Assembly: GCF_000217995.1 (NCBI RefSeq)
Contig: NC_015676.1
Location: forward strand, 1,156,103 to 1,220,102
Length of the DNA: 64,000 bases
Reading direction: 5' to 3'
Source of the DNA: Methanosalsum zhilinae DSM 4017
GTDB taxonomy: Archaea; Halobacteriota; Methanosarcinia; Methanosarcinales; Methanosarcinaceae
In this document: positions 43,870 through 52,913 of the stretch, piece by piece
Numbering within the stretch: the stretch's first letter is position 1
Layout of the letters: every line of letters starts with the position of its first letter
Program-made: the position numbers and the translations under genes
The notes under the pieces: generated by a model
What the model saw: the letters and a program-made list of their open reading frames with translations, nothing else
Told to the model about the DNA's origin: nothing
Database searches by the model: none

Positions 43870-44646
43870 TTATTTTTCCTCGGATGAAGATATAGCACTG
43901 ACCAGAAATGCTACATCTGTTTGGAGTGGTCTGATAATTGGATTAAGCTGTTTTAAATTATAATCACGTATTTCTGATAGAGGATTTATACTTATATTTG
44001 AAAATCCCGCTTTTTCAAAAAATGGCTGAACACTTTCAGGGCGAACATTCGAGTACAGAGGCAAGGAATCATTGAAGGCTGAATAATGTTTTTTAAATTT
44101 ACCTTGCCTTATAACACCAGAAGTGGGATCTTTAAACATTACTTTCTGGATTAGCCTGTTTAGATTGCGTTTGACTTTTTTAGTAAATGATGGATCAAAC
44201 CAGTTACCGTCAATGGCTAATATTTTACCATTGGTAATTAAAACTCGATTCCACTCTTCCAGAGCTTTATCCGGGTTAGGAAGTGTCCATAGAAGATATT
44301 TACTGACCACCAGATCAAAACTATCGTTATCAAACGGAAGATCTTCAGCATCATTTTTAAAAAATCTGATATTCAAGTTCCTTGACTTTGATTCCTTTGT
44401 AGCCTCGTTGATCATAGCCTGTGAGATGTCAACAGCTGTTACATCATGTCCCATTTCCGCAAGAAGTAAAGCTAAGAAACCTCGACCTGTACCTACGTCC
44501 AGTACTCTTAGTGGCTCATTACCTATATATGGAGAAAGGCTCTGTTTCCAGAGCTCTCTTTCCTCATCTCCAAGATTTGTAGCGCCGTTGGCATAGCTTG
44601 TACTGCGCCAATCCCAGTACTCCTCAATATGTTTTTTTACATTCAA
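43870..44646 (-). CDS. SAM-dependent methyltransferase inside the importer operon
   Basis: The 258-residue class I methyltransferase has LRVLDVGTGRGFLALLLAEMG (SAM loop), VTAVDISQAMI, FFKNDAEDLPFDNDSFDLVV and a C-terminal substrate part of about 100 residues. The target is not determinable. It lies between the solute-binding protein gene and the permease genes with 2-6 nt spacing, so it is plainly part of the importer operon. The TTG at 44646 with GGTGATC before it is the likely start; GTG at 44655 overlaps the preceding stop. Possible roles are modification of a metallophore or of a cofactor tied to the imported metal. Confidence 0.82.
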   Translation of the reverse strand: MNVKKHIEEYWDWRSTSYANGATNLGDEERELWKQSLSPYIGNEPLRVLDVGTGRGFLALLLAEMGHDVTAVDISQAMINEATKESKSRNLNIRFFKNDAEDLPFDNDSFDLVVSKYLLWTLPNPDKALEEWNRVLITNGKILAIDGNWFDPSFTKKVKRNLNRLIQKVMFKDPTSGVIRQGKFKKHYSAFNDSLPLYSNVRPESVQPFFEKAGFSNISINPLSEIRDYNLKQLNPIIRPLQTDVAFLVSAISSSEEK

Positions 44647-44651
44647 GACGA

Positions 44652-46229
44652 TCACCTATTCTTCAAATAGATATTCTCGGTTAAGAAGGTGACATCATTT
44701 GGATAAATGACATAATCCTCAACATTATCAGATACACCATTTATTTTATTGTAATAAAATACAAATAACTCGGGGCAATCCTCGTGTATCTGTTTCTGAA
44801 CATTATAATAATATTCCATCCTTTGATCTTCATCTGATGTAGTTCTTCCAAGTTCCAGCCATTTATCCACATCTGAATTTGAATAACCGGTCCATCTTGT
44901 ATAGGTATTCCCAGAAGCAAAATGTTGATTCAGGAAATAATCAGGATCACCTGTTGGAGCTACACCCCATGATTGAAGGACAAGATCAAAGTCTCCATTA
45001 TTCAAATCAGCATTTACGGCCCCACTTTCAAGAATCACTGCCCTGCTTTTAATTCCAATATCATTCAACTGGATTGCCATAACCTCTGCAACAGGTCTTA
45101 GTTCCTCACGACCAGTATGGGTTGTTATCTTTATACTAAATGGTTCACCATTATATTCAAGTAAACCATCGCCACTCGTATCTTCAATTCCGGCCTGTTT
45201 GAGCAGTTCTAGGGCCTTTTCAGGATTGTGAGTATAGGGTTCAAGTTCATCATTGCCAGACCACTTGAAAATTGAGGGGAATAATCCGACTGCAGGAGTT
45301 CCTCCAACACCTTCAAGTGCAGTGTCTACAACCTGTTGTCTGTTAATAGCATAACTTATAGCCTGTCTTACACGAACATCATTAAGTGGTTCCCTATTGG
45401 TATTGACAAACATAAGTGCAGTTCGGGGAGTTTCCTCACTTAGTATATTTATACTATCTTTTGCATTCAGACGTGCAACTTCAGAACCAGGAATATTATC
45501 TGCAAGATGTACTTCACCTGCCTCCAGCTTCATAGATCGGGTCATAGGATCACGTACATATTCAATAATAGCTCTATCAATTTTAGGTTCTGCTCCCCAA
45601 TAATTTTCATTTTTAGTCACTACAAGTCGAGTATTGGGGATAAAAGACTCAAGCATAAAAGGACCTGTACCAGAAGCTTTTCTTGATATATCATCTATTT
45701 GAGGACTTATAATGGAAACAATTGGATCAGTAAGACTTGCAATGGTTGGAGCATATGGTTCATGTGTAATTAACATTACCTCACTGTCACCTATTGCATA
45801 CACATCTTCTATAAAATCATATTGACCACTACGCGAATTATCAGGATTCAAAACACGGTTGATAGAATAAACCACAGCATCAGCATTCATGGATGTTCCA
45901 TCATGGAACAATACTCCGTCCCTGAGTGTAATTTTCCAGGCAGTATCATTAACAGCTTCATATCCAACTGCAAGTTCAGGCACCATTTCCATGTTTTCAT
46001 CAAAACTGAACAGAGTTTGATAAATGCCAGCCTGTCTCATATACCATCCATACCAATTGTGGGCAGGGTCAAGTGTGTTTGAGGGTCCAAATGTCTGGGC
46101 TACGCGTAAAACGCTGTCTGAATCTGTTCCTCCAACATTTCCTTGCTGGCTCAGGCAGCCGGCAGTTAATATTGAAAAAATAAAAACAAAAATTATCATA
46201 CACATTATAGTTTTTCTGTAGTGTCTCAT
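44652..46229 (-). CDS. Solute-binding lipoprotein, nickel/peptide family 5
   Basis: The 525-residue protein begins MRHYRKTIMCMIIFVFIFSI then LTAGC, a lipobox with Cys25 as the membrane anchor. The family 5 solute-binding fold follows: WKITLRDGVLFHDGTSMNADAV (motif region), GTGPFMLESFIPNTRLVVTKNENYWG, and RQAISYAINRQQVV. Relatives bind peptides, nickel chelates or heme. It is the first gene of the six-gene operon, with the two permeases and two ATPases downstream, and with a methyltransferase between. ATG 46229 is preferred over ATG 46238. Confidence 0.92.
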   Translation of the reverse strand: MRHYRKTIMCMIIFVFIFSILTAGCLSQQGNVGGTDSDSVLRVAQTFGPSNTLDPAHNWYGWYMRQAGIYQTLFSFDENMEMVPELAVGYEAVNDTAWKITLRDGVLFHDGTSMNADAVVYSINRVLNPDNSRSGQYDFIEDVYAIGDSEVMLITHEPYAPTIASLTDPIVSIISPQIDDISRKASGTGPFMLESFIPNTRLVVTKNENYWGAEPKIDRAIIEYVRDPMTRSMKLEAGEVHLADNIPGSEVARLNAKDSINILSEETPRTALMFVNTNREPLNDVRVRQAISYAINRQQVVDTALEGVGGTPAVGLFPSIFKWSGNDELEPYTHNPEKALELLKQAGIEDTSGDGLLEYNGEPFSIKITTHTGREELRPVAEVMAIQLNDIGIKSRAVILESGAVNADLNNGDFDLVLQSWGVAPTGDPDYFLNQHFASGNTYTRWTGYSNSDVDKWLELGRTTSDEDQRMEYYYNVQKQIHEDCPELFVFYYNKINGVSDNVEDYVIYPNDVTFLTENIYLKNR

Positions 46230-46329
46230 GGTAATCATACCGTTTTAAAATAAAGTTGGTACAAATAACAAATTACTATATTTAGTCATACGTAACTGGC
46301 TAATATTCATTATCAAATTGGTTAACTGG

Positions 46330-46343
46330 TTTGCAGCTGCAAA
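46330..46343. promoter_or_regulatory. Palindrome TTTGCAGCTGCAAA upstream of the importer operon
   Basis: The perfect 14-bp palindrome lies about 100 nt before the solute-binding protein start, in the 244-nt region between it and the tRNA gene. It is a candidate operator, for example for a metal regulator; I cannot name the protein. A second inverted repeat, TTTTTAAC-TAG-GTTAAAAA, is at 46429-46447. Confidence 0.4.
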
Positions 46344-46473
46344 TAAAATATTAGTTCAGTATTTTTTAATTTTACAGACGTTTACCTCTTAAGTTAATTT
46401 AAGTGCAAAAAAAATGCCTTTACAAATTTTTTAACTAGGTTAAAAATAATTATATAAAAAATTCAAAAAACAG

Positions 46474-46547
46474 TGGGCCCGCTGCGATTCGAACGCAGGA
46501 TCCCCGCCGTGTAAAGGCGATGTCATAACCAGCTAGACCACGGGCCC
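46474..46547 (-). tRNA. tRNA-Val (anticodon UAC)
   Basis: The 74-nt gene folds as a full cloverleaf. The acceptor stem pairs GGGCCCG with CGGGCCC, and position 73 is A. The T arm carries GTTCGAATC, and the anticodon loop reads TTTACAC with TAC. The 3' CCA is not encoded, as usual in archaea. No intron is seen. Two T-runs just downstream on the minus strand (46473 and lower) should end transcription. Confidence 0.95.
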
Positions 46548-46759
46548 TTATTTGATTGATACTGCTATCTTTGCTATTTAACCGTTCCTGATCCCAGATA
46601 TATTTGGAATCACTCTGGTTTATTAGATGCAACTCCTAAATGTAATTAGTTATATATATCCTTTTTTAATCATTTCGAAAATTCGTTCATCCATTATAAA
46701 CAACTTTTATTCTCATAGATGCCACTCTATTTTTATACTTAAAAGTAATATTCTGCCCA

Positions 46760-47380
46760 TTGTCACATAAAGCAGATCCATCTGATGATGAAATGGCCGA
46801 GGTCATAGAAGAATACCTTGGAGAATATGCAAGCGTCAGTTCAATTGTAAGTGAGGCGTTGCCATTTGAAATTATTGCAACGTTTGGCGGAGTTGCTGCA
46901 GGAATAATACTTTCAGGAATGATTGAAGAGATTGAATTGATTCCAGGACTTATTGTTATTGCACCTGCTGTACTGGGTCTGCGAGGTAACATTTCATGCA
47001 CCCTGGGTTCAAGGCTTGGAAGTGCAATACACCTGGGTTTGATCACAAAACTTGATAGAAATCCTGAACTGTTGAACAATATCTCAGGATCACTTCTTTT
47101 AAGCTTCATGATGTCTGTGTTCCTGGGAATCGTAGGACATTACATTACCATAGCTCTGGGACTTGAAAGTGCAGGTGTTATCATTCTTACCACCATTGCC
47201 GTTATTGCAGGCGTGTTGTCAGGATTGGTTCTGGCACTTGTAGCTGCACTTCTTGCAGTTGGTATGTTCAAATTCGGATTTGATCCGGATAATATAGTTA
47301 CACCAGCAATAGCGACAATAGGAGACATTGTGTCCATGTTCATGCTTTTTGTAGCCGCAAAGGTGGTGCTCCTGTTATGA
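46760..47380 (+). CDS. MgtE-type divalent cation transporter, half 1
   Basis: The 206-residue membrane protein corresponds to one MgtE/SLC41 transmembrane unit, with about five helices. It shows PGLIVIAPAVLGLRGNISCTLGSRLGSAIHLG, the metal-path motif, and FDPDNIVTPAIATIGDIVSM. It has no N-domain or CBS domains. It pairs with the next gene, an equivalent half, so the two make one transporter. The TTG at 46760 lies 24 nt after a TATA-like TTTTATACTT, which fits a leaderless start; ATG 46793 is the alternative. The gene ends in a 4-nt overlap with half 2. Confidence 0.85.
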   Translation: MSHKADPSDDEMAEVIEEYLGEYASVSSIVSEALPFEIIATFGGVAAGIILSGMIEEIELIPGLIVIAPAVLGLRGNISCTLGSRLGSAIHLGLITKLDRNPELLNNISGSLLLSFMMSVFLGIVGHYITIALGLESAGVIILTTIAVIAGVLSGLVLALVAALLAVGMFKFGFDPDNIVTPAIATIGDIVSMFMLFVAAKVVLLL

Positions 47381-47934
47381 CATATTACACAATTACAGGA
47401 ATTATCAGAAGCAGCACACCTGTACTTCTTATAACAGCCCTGGCAGGAATAGCTGCCGGACAGATGCTTAATGCAGAGATCGATCGAATTGTATCAATGC
47501 CAGCATTACTCATACTGATCCCTGCACTGATCAAAATAGGAGGAGATACGGGAAGCATACTGGGAGCAAGACTTGCATCAGCCTTTCATTTAGGCTTTGA
47601 AAGAAGAATATTCAAAAATCCTGTTGTGCGCAACAGTGTTCTGGGAGTCAGTATCGTTGGCGTAATCGCCCTATTTTCTCTGAGTGTTACAGTCTGGTTG
47701 GTAAGTTTACTTTTAGGTCACCAGGTAGACTATCTGGTTTTGCTGAAGATATGCTATATAGCAGGCCTGATTGAACTTATAATAGTATTTTTTTTCACTG
47801 TGATAATTTCGTTTGCTTCGTACAAATATGGACTTGATCCGGATGATACAGTAATCCCGGTTATTGCTACACTTGGAGATATCGTGGGTGTTGCAGGAAT
47901 CCTTATGGCACTGAATATACTTCAGGTAGTATAA
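47377..47934 (+). CDS. MgtE-type divalent cation transporter, half 2
   Basis: The 185-residue protein is a second MgtE-like unit: PALLILIPALIKIGGDTGSILGARLASAFHLG and LDPDDTVIPVIATLGDIVGVAG, the same motifs as in half 1. Five helices are visible. Coupled by the ATGA overlap to the first gene, it probably forms a 1:1 complex. Magnesium, or another divalent metal, is the likely substrate. A 70-nt gap separates it from the PhoU/TrkA-C gene. Confidence 0.85.
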   Translation: MTYYTITGIIRSSTPVLLITALAGIAAGQMLNAEIDRIVSMPALLILIPALIKIGGDTGSILGARLASAFHLGFERRIFKNPVVRNSVLGVSIVGVIALFSLSVTVWLVSLLLGHQVDYLVLLKICYIAGLIELIIVFFFTVIISFASYKYGLDPDDTVIPVIATLGDIVGVAGILMALNILQVV

Positions 47935-48004
47935 GAAAATAATAGAGAATATAAAGAATACAAAGAAATAATGATAAAATAGGAAACAAAAGAAAACTAG
48001 GAAA

Positions 48005-49231
48005 ATGGCCATGTATCCAAAAGAAATTAAATACACTCCACACAACCTTAAAGACCTGCTTATCGAAATGAAAGACACTTCAGAGCTGATGGTTGATCTG
48101 GCATATTCTGCAATGATGTATGACGATGAAGAAATTGCAGAAGAAGTAATACGCCTGGAAGAGATCATGGATATTTTAGATTATCACATGAAGATTGTAG
48201 CTATGCTCAGTGCCCGCAGAGTTGAGGAAGCCGAAGCAATGGCAGGTGCCCTTACAGTCTCATCATCTGCAGAAGATATTTCAAATGCAGCAGTCGATAT
48301 TGCAAAAATTGTTACTCTTGATATGGGAATTCCATTTGAACTTAAACTCGCTCTTAGGGAAGCAGAAGAAACTATTATTCGCGTAACCGTGCATGAGGAT
48401 TCGATCATGAACGGCCAGACACTTGAGGAGATTGAACTGGATGTTGAAACTGGTATGTGGATCACTGCAATACGTCGAAACAATGAATGGATATATAGCC
48501 CCAGCCATGAGACCCGCATACGTCCTAATGATGTTCTTTTTGCAAGAGGCCATGATGAAGGAGTGCCACTTTTTATTGAGCTGGCCTCCAATAAAAAATA
48601 TACTTACAGAGAAGTAGATCATATTAAAACACTGGATGATCTTGAAATGGCTGTTGATATCATTGTTGAAATGAAAAATATGGCTGAGCTTTCCGTAGGA
48701 CTGGCGTATTCTGCACTGCTATTTGATAATGAAGATATTGCATATGAGGTCAGGTCACTTGAGTCTCAAATGGAGTCCATGAAAAATAATCTGGAACACT
48801 GGATTCTTGAAACTGCAAAGCATGTACCTGATGTAAATCAGCTCAGAGGACTGTTGCACCTTGGGAATGCATCACTCAAAATAGCCAGTGCAGCTTATGG
48901 AATTGCAGACAGTGTACTAAGAGATATAGAACTTCATCCTGTAATTGCACTGGCTGTGAGGGGATCAGATGAGATCATTACAAAAATTGAGGTTGAAAGC
49001 TGTTCACCAATTGTTGGAAAATCATTCAAAGAACTGAAGCTTGAAACTGAAACCGGAGTGTATATTATGGCAGTCAAAAGAAAGAATAGGTGGGTATATA
49101 GACCAAGTTCCAAGACAGTTGTCAATGCTGGTGATCTGCTGATTGCACGGGGGTCTCGCACAGGAGAAGAAGCACTTTTTGAACTGTGTGCATGCCCCTT
49201 TGATTCGGAAGATGAGATACAGAAAGATTGA
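48005..49231 (+). CDS. Tandem PhoU-TrkA_C regulatory protein
   Basis: The 408-residue soluble protein is an internal duplication. A PhoU-like helical bundle (about residues 12-105, KDTSELMVDLAYSAMMYDDEEIA) is followed by a TrkA_C/RCK_C domain (113-195, ending NDVLFARG). A second bundle follows (215-315, KNMAELSVGLAYSALLFDNEDIA), then a second TrkA_C (320-400, ending GDLLIARG). The repeats are clearly alike in sequence. Proteins of this design (COG3273) are known next to MgtE-like permeases (COG1824) and probably gate them in response to an ion or nucleotide. Confidence 0.88.
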   Translation: MAMYPKEIKYTPHNLKDLLIEMKDTSELMVDLAYSAMMYDDEEIAEEVIRLEEIMDILDYHMKIVAMLSARRVEEAEAMAGALTVSSSAEDISNAAVDIAKIVTLDMGIPFELKLALREAEETIIRVTVHEDSIMNGQTLEEIELDVETGMWITAIRRNNEWIYSPSHETRIRPNDVLFARGHDEGVPLFIELASNKKYTYREVDHIKTLDDLEMAVDIIVEMKNMAELSVGLAYSALLFDNEDIAYEVRSLESQMESMKNNLEHWILETAKHVPDVNQLRGLLHLGNASLKIASAAYGIADSVLRDIELHPVIALAVRGSDEIITKIEVESCSPIVGKSFKELKLETETGVYIMAVKRKNRWVYRPSSKTVVNAGDLLIARGSRTGEEALFELCACPFDSEDEIQKD

Positions 49232-49317
49232 ATGTGAACAGGTTCTGCCAGACATATTAACACAGAAAACGGGGCTTACAAAAATGCCACCATGTATTCC
49301 AAATGTATCTGATGGAT

Positions 49318-50013
49318 TCAGGAAATTATTTCAAATGATCCATCTTTTTTACCAATATAAACTTCACTTACATTGTGAAATATACCATGTTCCACAACTC
49401 CAGTGCATCCAGATAGTTCTTTTGAAAGGCTTAAAGGATCTTCTATCACACCAAAAGAAGCATCAATTATAAAGTTGCCATTATCGGTTATGACAGGACC
49501 GTCTTTACGGGTAGCCATACGAGTAGTCGGATTGCCGCCAAGCGTTTTTATCTGGTTGCACACAAGGTTTCTGCTATAGGAAAGAACTTCTACAGGTATA
49601 TAATGGTCAAGTCTGTCAGATATTTTCGATTCATCGACAACTACAATAAAATGATTTGCAGACATACTCACAACTTTTTCACGGGTATGTGCACCACCAC
49701 CACCCTTTACTGCATTAAGATCTGAATCTATCTGATCAGCACCATCTATAGCTATGTCAAGTACCGGATGTTGAGAGAGAGTTGTAAGTGGTATTCCCGC
49801 TTCAATTGAAAGCATCTCTGATTGATAGGATGTAGGAACCGCAAGAATCTCCAGATTCTCCTCAAAAACCCGTCTTCCAAGCTCTTTTATTGCATATGCT
49901 GTTGTAGAGCCAGTACCAAGACCTACGACCATTCCATCTTCAATAACATTGGCTGCTGCTTTACCCACAATTTCCTTTTCAGTGGTTGATGAACTTGCTG
50001 TTCGATCCTTCAT
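49318..50013 (-). CDS. rpiA: Ribose-5-phosphate isomerase A
   Basis: The 231-residue enzyme interconverts ribose-5-phosphate and ribulose-5-phosphate. It contains [17 protein letters not shown] (phosphate-binding loop), [28 protein letters not shown] with the catalytic glutamate/lysine region, and VDESKISD. Length is typical. The ATG at 50013 is preferred: GGGTGA precedes it. It is on the same strand as aspS, about 100 nt downstream of it. Confidence 0.95.
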   Translation of the reverse strand: MKDRTASSSTTEKEIVGKAAANVIEDGMVVGLGTGSTTAYAIKELGRRVFEENLEILAVPTSYQSEMLSIEAGIPLTTLSQHPVLDIAIDGADQIDSDLNAVKGGGGAHTREKVVSMSANHFIVVVDESKISDRLDHYIPVEVLSYSRNLVCNQIKTLGGNPTTRMATRKDGPVITDNGNFIIDASFGVIEDPLSLSKELSGCTGVVEHGIFHNVSEVYIGKKDGSFEIIS

Positions 50014-50110
50014 TTTCATTCACCCATCTTAATAACTATCAATACATATTCAATTGATTCCATATAGCGCTGAGAATATCGAGATATCTGATGCAACAAT
50101 ATTTTTCAGA

Positions 50111-50131
50111 AGACTATCAGGGTGATAGTCT
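50111..50131 (-). other. Inverted repeat over the aspS stop codon
   Basis: AGACTATCA (50111-50119) and TGATAGTCT (50123-50131) form a 9-bp stem with a GGG loop that includes the aspS stop. No T-run follows, so it may be an RNA-stabilising hairpin rather than an intrinsic terminator. Confidence 0.4.
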
Positions 50132-51448
50132 CCTCCTATCTCTGGGAAACAGTACAACATCACGAATATTTTCTGCACCCAGCATTGTCATTAGCAACCT
50201 TTCACATCCAATGCCCCACCCTGCATGTGGAGGCATGCCAAATCTAAAGGCATCGAGATAAAAATCAAAGCTATCTGAATTTAGTCCCTGAGACTCGATT
50301 CTCTCCCTTAGTATAGTATGATGGTGTATTCGCTGAGCTCCAGATGCAAGCTCCATGGTACGATGCATAAGATCAAATGATTTACTGATCTCCGGATTAT
50401 TTTCATAAGGCATTGCATAAAATGGTTTGATTTCTGTAGGCCAGTCAATAATGAAATAATGAGACTGTCCTGTCCTTTCAAATACATCATTTCCAACGAT
50501 ATGTTCTGCAGAAGTACCTAGATCATCGCCCCAAACAAGATCTTCTTCACTGTTCTGATTTACAATATCGATAGCTTCCTCGTATTTGAGCTTTAAGAAT
50601 GGTTTTTCAGGTATTTCCAGATCTATACCCAGTTCATCAAGTTGTTTTTGGGAGTTCTGCTTTACACTGGAATACACATTTGATATCATGTTTTCCAGAA
50701 TTTCCATTACATCAAAATGATCACAGAAGCTAGATTCAATATCTATGGACGTAGCTTCATTCAGATGACGTCTTGTGTCATGTTCCTCTGCCCTGAAAAT
50801 TGGACCGATTTCAAATACCCGATCCATACCGCCACTCATCAATATCTGCTTGAAGAGCTGAGGACTCTGATTCAAAAAAGCTTCCGTTGTAAAGTATGTT
50901 ATAGGGAAAAGAGAAGTTCCCCCTTCTGTTGCAGTTGCCACTACCTTTGGAGTTGAAGTTTCTATAAAGTTGATCTCTGAGAGATATTTTCTTACATTCT
51001 TTAGGACTTCATGCCGTATCCTGAAAATCGCATTTGTTCCTGGTTTCCTAAGATCGATAAATCTAGAATCAAGTCTGGTATCAAGTTCTGCCTCAACTTT
51101 GCCTGTCGTATCCATTGGAAGTGGGGAATCAGCTTCATTTAGCAGATTTATCCTGGAAGGTATAATTTCAAAGCCGTTTGGTGCCTTATCAGATGCCTTT
51201 ACATTACCCGTCACAGAAACGACAGATTCTCTTACAAGTCTTCGTGCTGCATTAAACAGTTCTACATCAGTTTTTTTCTTAACTAGAGTGACCTGGGCTT
51301 TTCCTTCACGGTCACGGACAACAACAAAGCAAATACCTCCAAGGTCCCTTACTTCATATACCCAGCCAGCTATAGTGACTGTTTTACCTTCGAAATTGTC
51401 TGGATTAATCTGATCTGTGTAATGTGTTCTGAGTTCATTTAGTAGCAT
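50117..51448 (-). CDS. aspS: Aspartyl-tRNA synthetase, archaeal type
   Basis: The 443-residue class IIb synthetase has an N-terminal OB fold for the anticodon ([26 protein letters not shown]) and a catalytic domain with motif 2 [19 protein letters not shown] and motif 3 [14 protein letters not shown]. The length is that of archaeal AspRS. In methanogens lacking asparaginyl-tRNA synthetase it is often non-discriminating and feeds GatCAB. GGTGA lies 7 nt before the ATG. Next upstream on the same strand is gatD, the Glu-tRNA(Gln) amidotransferase subunit. Confidence 0.96.
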   Translation of the reverse strand: MLLNELRTHYTDQINPDNFEGKTVTIAGWVYEVRDLGGICFVVVRDREGKAQVTLVKKKTDVELFNAARRLVRESVVSVTGNVKASDKAPNGFEIIPSRINLLNEADSPLPMDTTGKVEAELDTRLDSRFIDLRKPGTNAIFRIRHEVLKNVRKYLSEINFIETSTPKVVATATEGGTSLFPITYFTTEAFLNQSPQLFKQILMSGGMDRVFEIGPIFRAEEHDTRRHLNEATSIDIESSFCDHFDVMEILENMISNVYSSVKQNSQKQLDELGIDLEIPEKPFLKLKYEEAIDIVNQNSEEDLVWGDDLGTSAEHIVGNDVFERTGQSHYFIIDWPTEIKPFYAMPYENNPEISKSFDLMHRTMELASGAQRIHHHTILRERIESQGLNSDSFDFYLDAFRFGMPPHAGWGIGCERLLMTMLGAENIRDVVLFPRDRRRLSP

Positions 51449-51537
51449 CTATATTCACCTTTAGAATCTTTGATCACTTAAAAGCCACAATTGAAATATG
51501 AATGTTTTTATTTTTCTTGGGAGATACTGACTGACGG

Positions 51538-52782
51538 TCAATGCAGGCTTCTAAGAGAAAACTCACCGGCTATATTTGTTTCCATTAGCTCCAGAACAGT
51601 GTCCATATCACTTGATTGTCCCAATGCCCACATAAGCTTCACAAGTGCGACTTCTGGTAGCATATCCTTTCCTTCAATAGCTCCAGCTTTGATGAGATCT
51701 CTGCCAGTATCATACACTCGGTCACACACTCTTCCGTACAAACACTGAGACGTAATAACCACGGCAATACCTGCCTTTGTAGCTTTCTCTATTTCAGGCA
51801 CCCATTCGGTGGAAACATGTCCAAGGCCAGTACCTTCAATAACAATCCCACGATAATTTTTTCGGGTATAATAGGATAGTATATCAGGTTTTGCACCTGG
51901 AACAAACTTAATCAATCCACATCTGGGATCAATATTTGTCTCTGATACTAGCTTAGATGAGTCCCTCGTAGCATAATCTGAAATTATCTCGATATCTTTT
52001 GTAGAATAGTCAACAAACCCGATTGGATCGCTGTTTATCGGCCAGAAAGCATCTCTTCGTGAAGTGTGCATTTTTCTGACGCGGGTACCGCGATATATCC
52101 CGCACCTGTCATCAGAAATACTATCATGCATGACTACACACACCTCTGCAATATCACTGGTGGCAACCTTTGCTGCACATATAACATTCATTACATTATC
52201 ACTACTTGGCCGATCAGCACTTCGCTGGGATCCAACCAGTACTATAGGAACTGGTGTATTTATCATAAAAGAAAGTGCTGCAGCAGTGTACATCATGGTA
52301 TCAGTTCCATGGGCTATAATTATTCCATCTGCTCCATTTTCGATTTCTTCGATAACGGCTCCTGCAAGTTCAGGCCAGTACTCAGGCTTCATATTTTCGG
52401 AAAGGACATTGTACACAACCCTTCCTTTAAATCGAGCCATTTTTTGCAATTCAGGTATAGATTCAAGTATATCGTCTGCTGAGAACTGGGCAGAAACCGC
52501 TCCAGTTCTATAATCTATTTTACTTGCTATTGTTCCGCCTGTTGAGATAATAGAAACTTCAGGGAGTTTGCTATCTGCTTGCTTGTTTTCAGGTTTTACT
52601 TTTAATGGAGAATATTCTTTTTTCTGTATAATTTCAATGTTGGTACCTTCGGGATTTACTCCAATATTATATCCGCTTTCTAACTTAAGAACAACACACT
52701 TTCCGGACTTTGGCATTGCAACTCCCTGATACTCAACACCATTTTTTTTGATCTTTATTTTGTCTCCAGTTTCAAATTCCAT
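51538..52782 (-). CDS. gatD: Glu-tRNA(Gln) amidotransferase subunit D
   Basis: The 414-residue protein is GatD of the archaeal GatDE complex, which makes Gln-tRNA(Gln) from Glu-tRNA(Gln). An N-terminal beta domain ([19 protein letters not shown]) precedes an asparaginase-like part: [20 protein letters not shown] with the catalytic threonine, [19 protein letters not shown] with the second Thr-Asp pair, and [11 protein letters not shown]. The extra N-terminal domain distinguishes it from plain L-asparaginase I. The partner gatE is not in the window. The gene lies 89 nt upstream of aspS. Confidence 0.95.
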   Translation of the reverse strand: MEFETGDKIKIKKNGVEYQGVAMPKSGKCVVLKLESGYNIGVNPEGTNIEIIQKKEYSPLKVKPENKQADSKLPEVSIISTGGTIASKIDYRTGAVSAQFSADDILESIPELQKMARFKGRVVYNVLSENMKPEYWPELAGAVIEEIENGADGIIIAHGTDTMMYTAAALSFMINTPVPIVLVGSQRSADRPSSDNVMNVICAAKVATSDIAEVCVVMHDSISDDRCGIYRGTRVRKMHTSRRDAFWPINSDPIGFVDYSTKDIEIISDYATRDSSKLVSETNIDPRCGLIKFVPGAKPDILSYYTRKNYRGIVIEGTGLGHVSTEWVPEIEKATKAGIAVVITSQCLYGRVCDRVYDTGRDLIKAGAIEGKDMLPEVALVKLMWALGQSSDMDTVLELMETNIAGEFSLRSLH

Positions 52783-52913
52783 AATTAATACCTTCAGATT
52801 CCAATAATTTGATGCATAGTAACAACATTCTTTTAGTTATTAGGCGCAGTTGATACCTTCTTTATTGTACTTTAAAGCATTTGGATCATTTATGAATTTA
52901 GACAATTTCCTGC

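Noticed and set aside
44123-44596. A 157-codon plus-strand frame opposite the importer methyltransferase
   Set aside because: Serine/leucine-rich antisense shadow of a gene with clear SAM motifs.
50111-50131. Intrinsic terminator at the end of aspS
   Set aside because: The hairpin is good but no T-run follows on the minus strand, so it is listed only as an inverted repeat.
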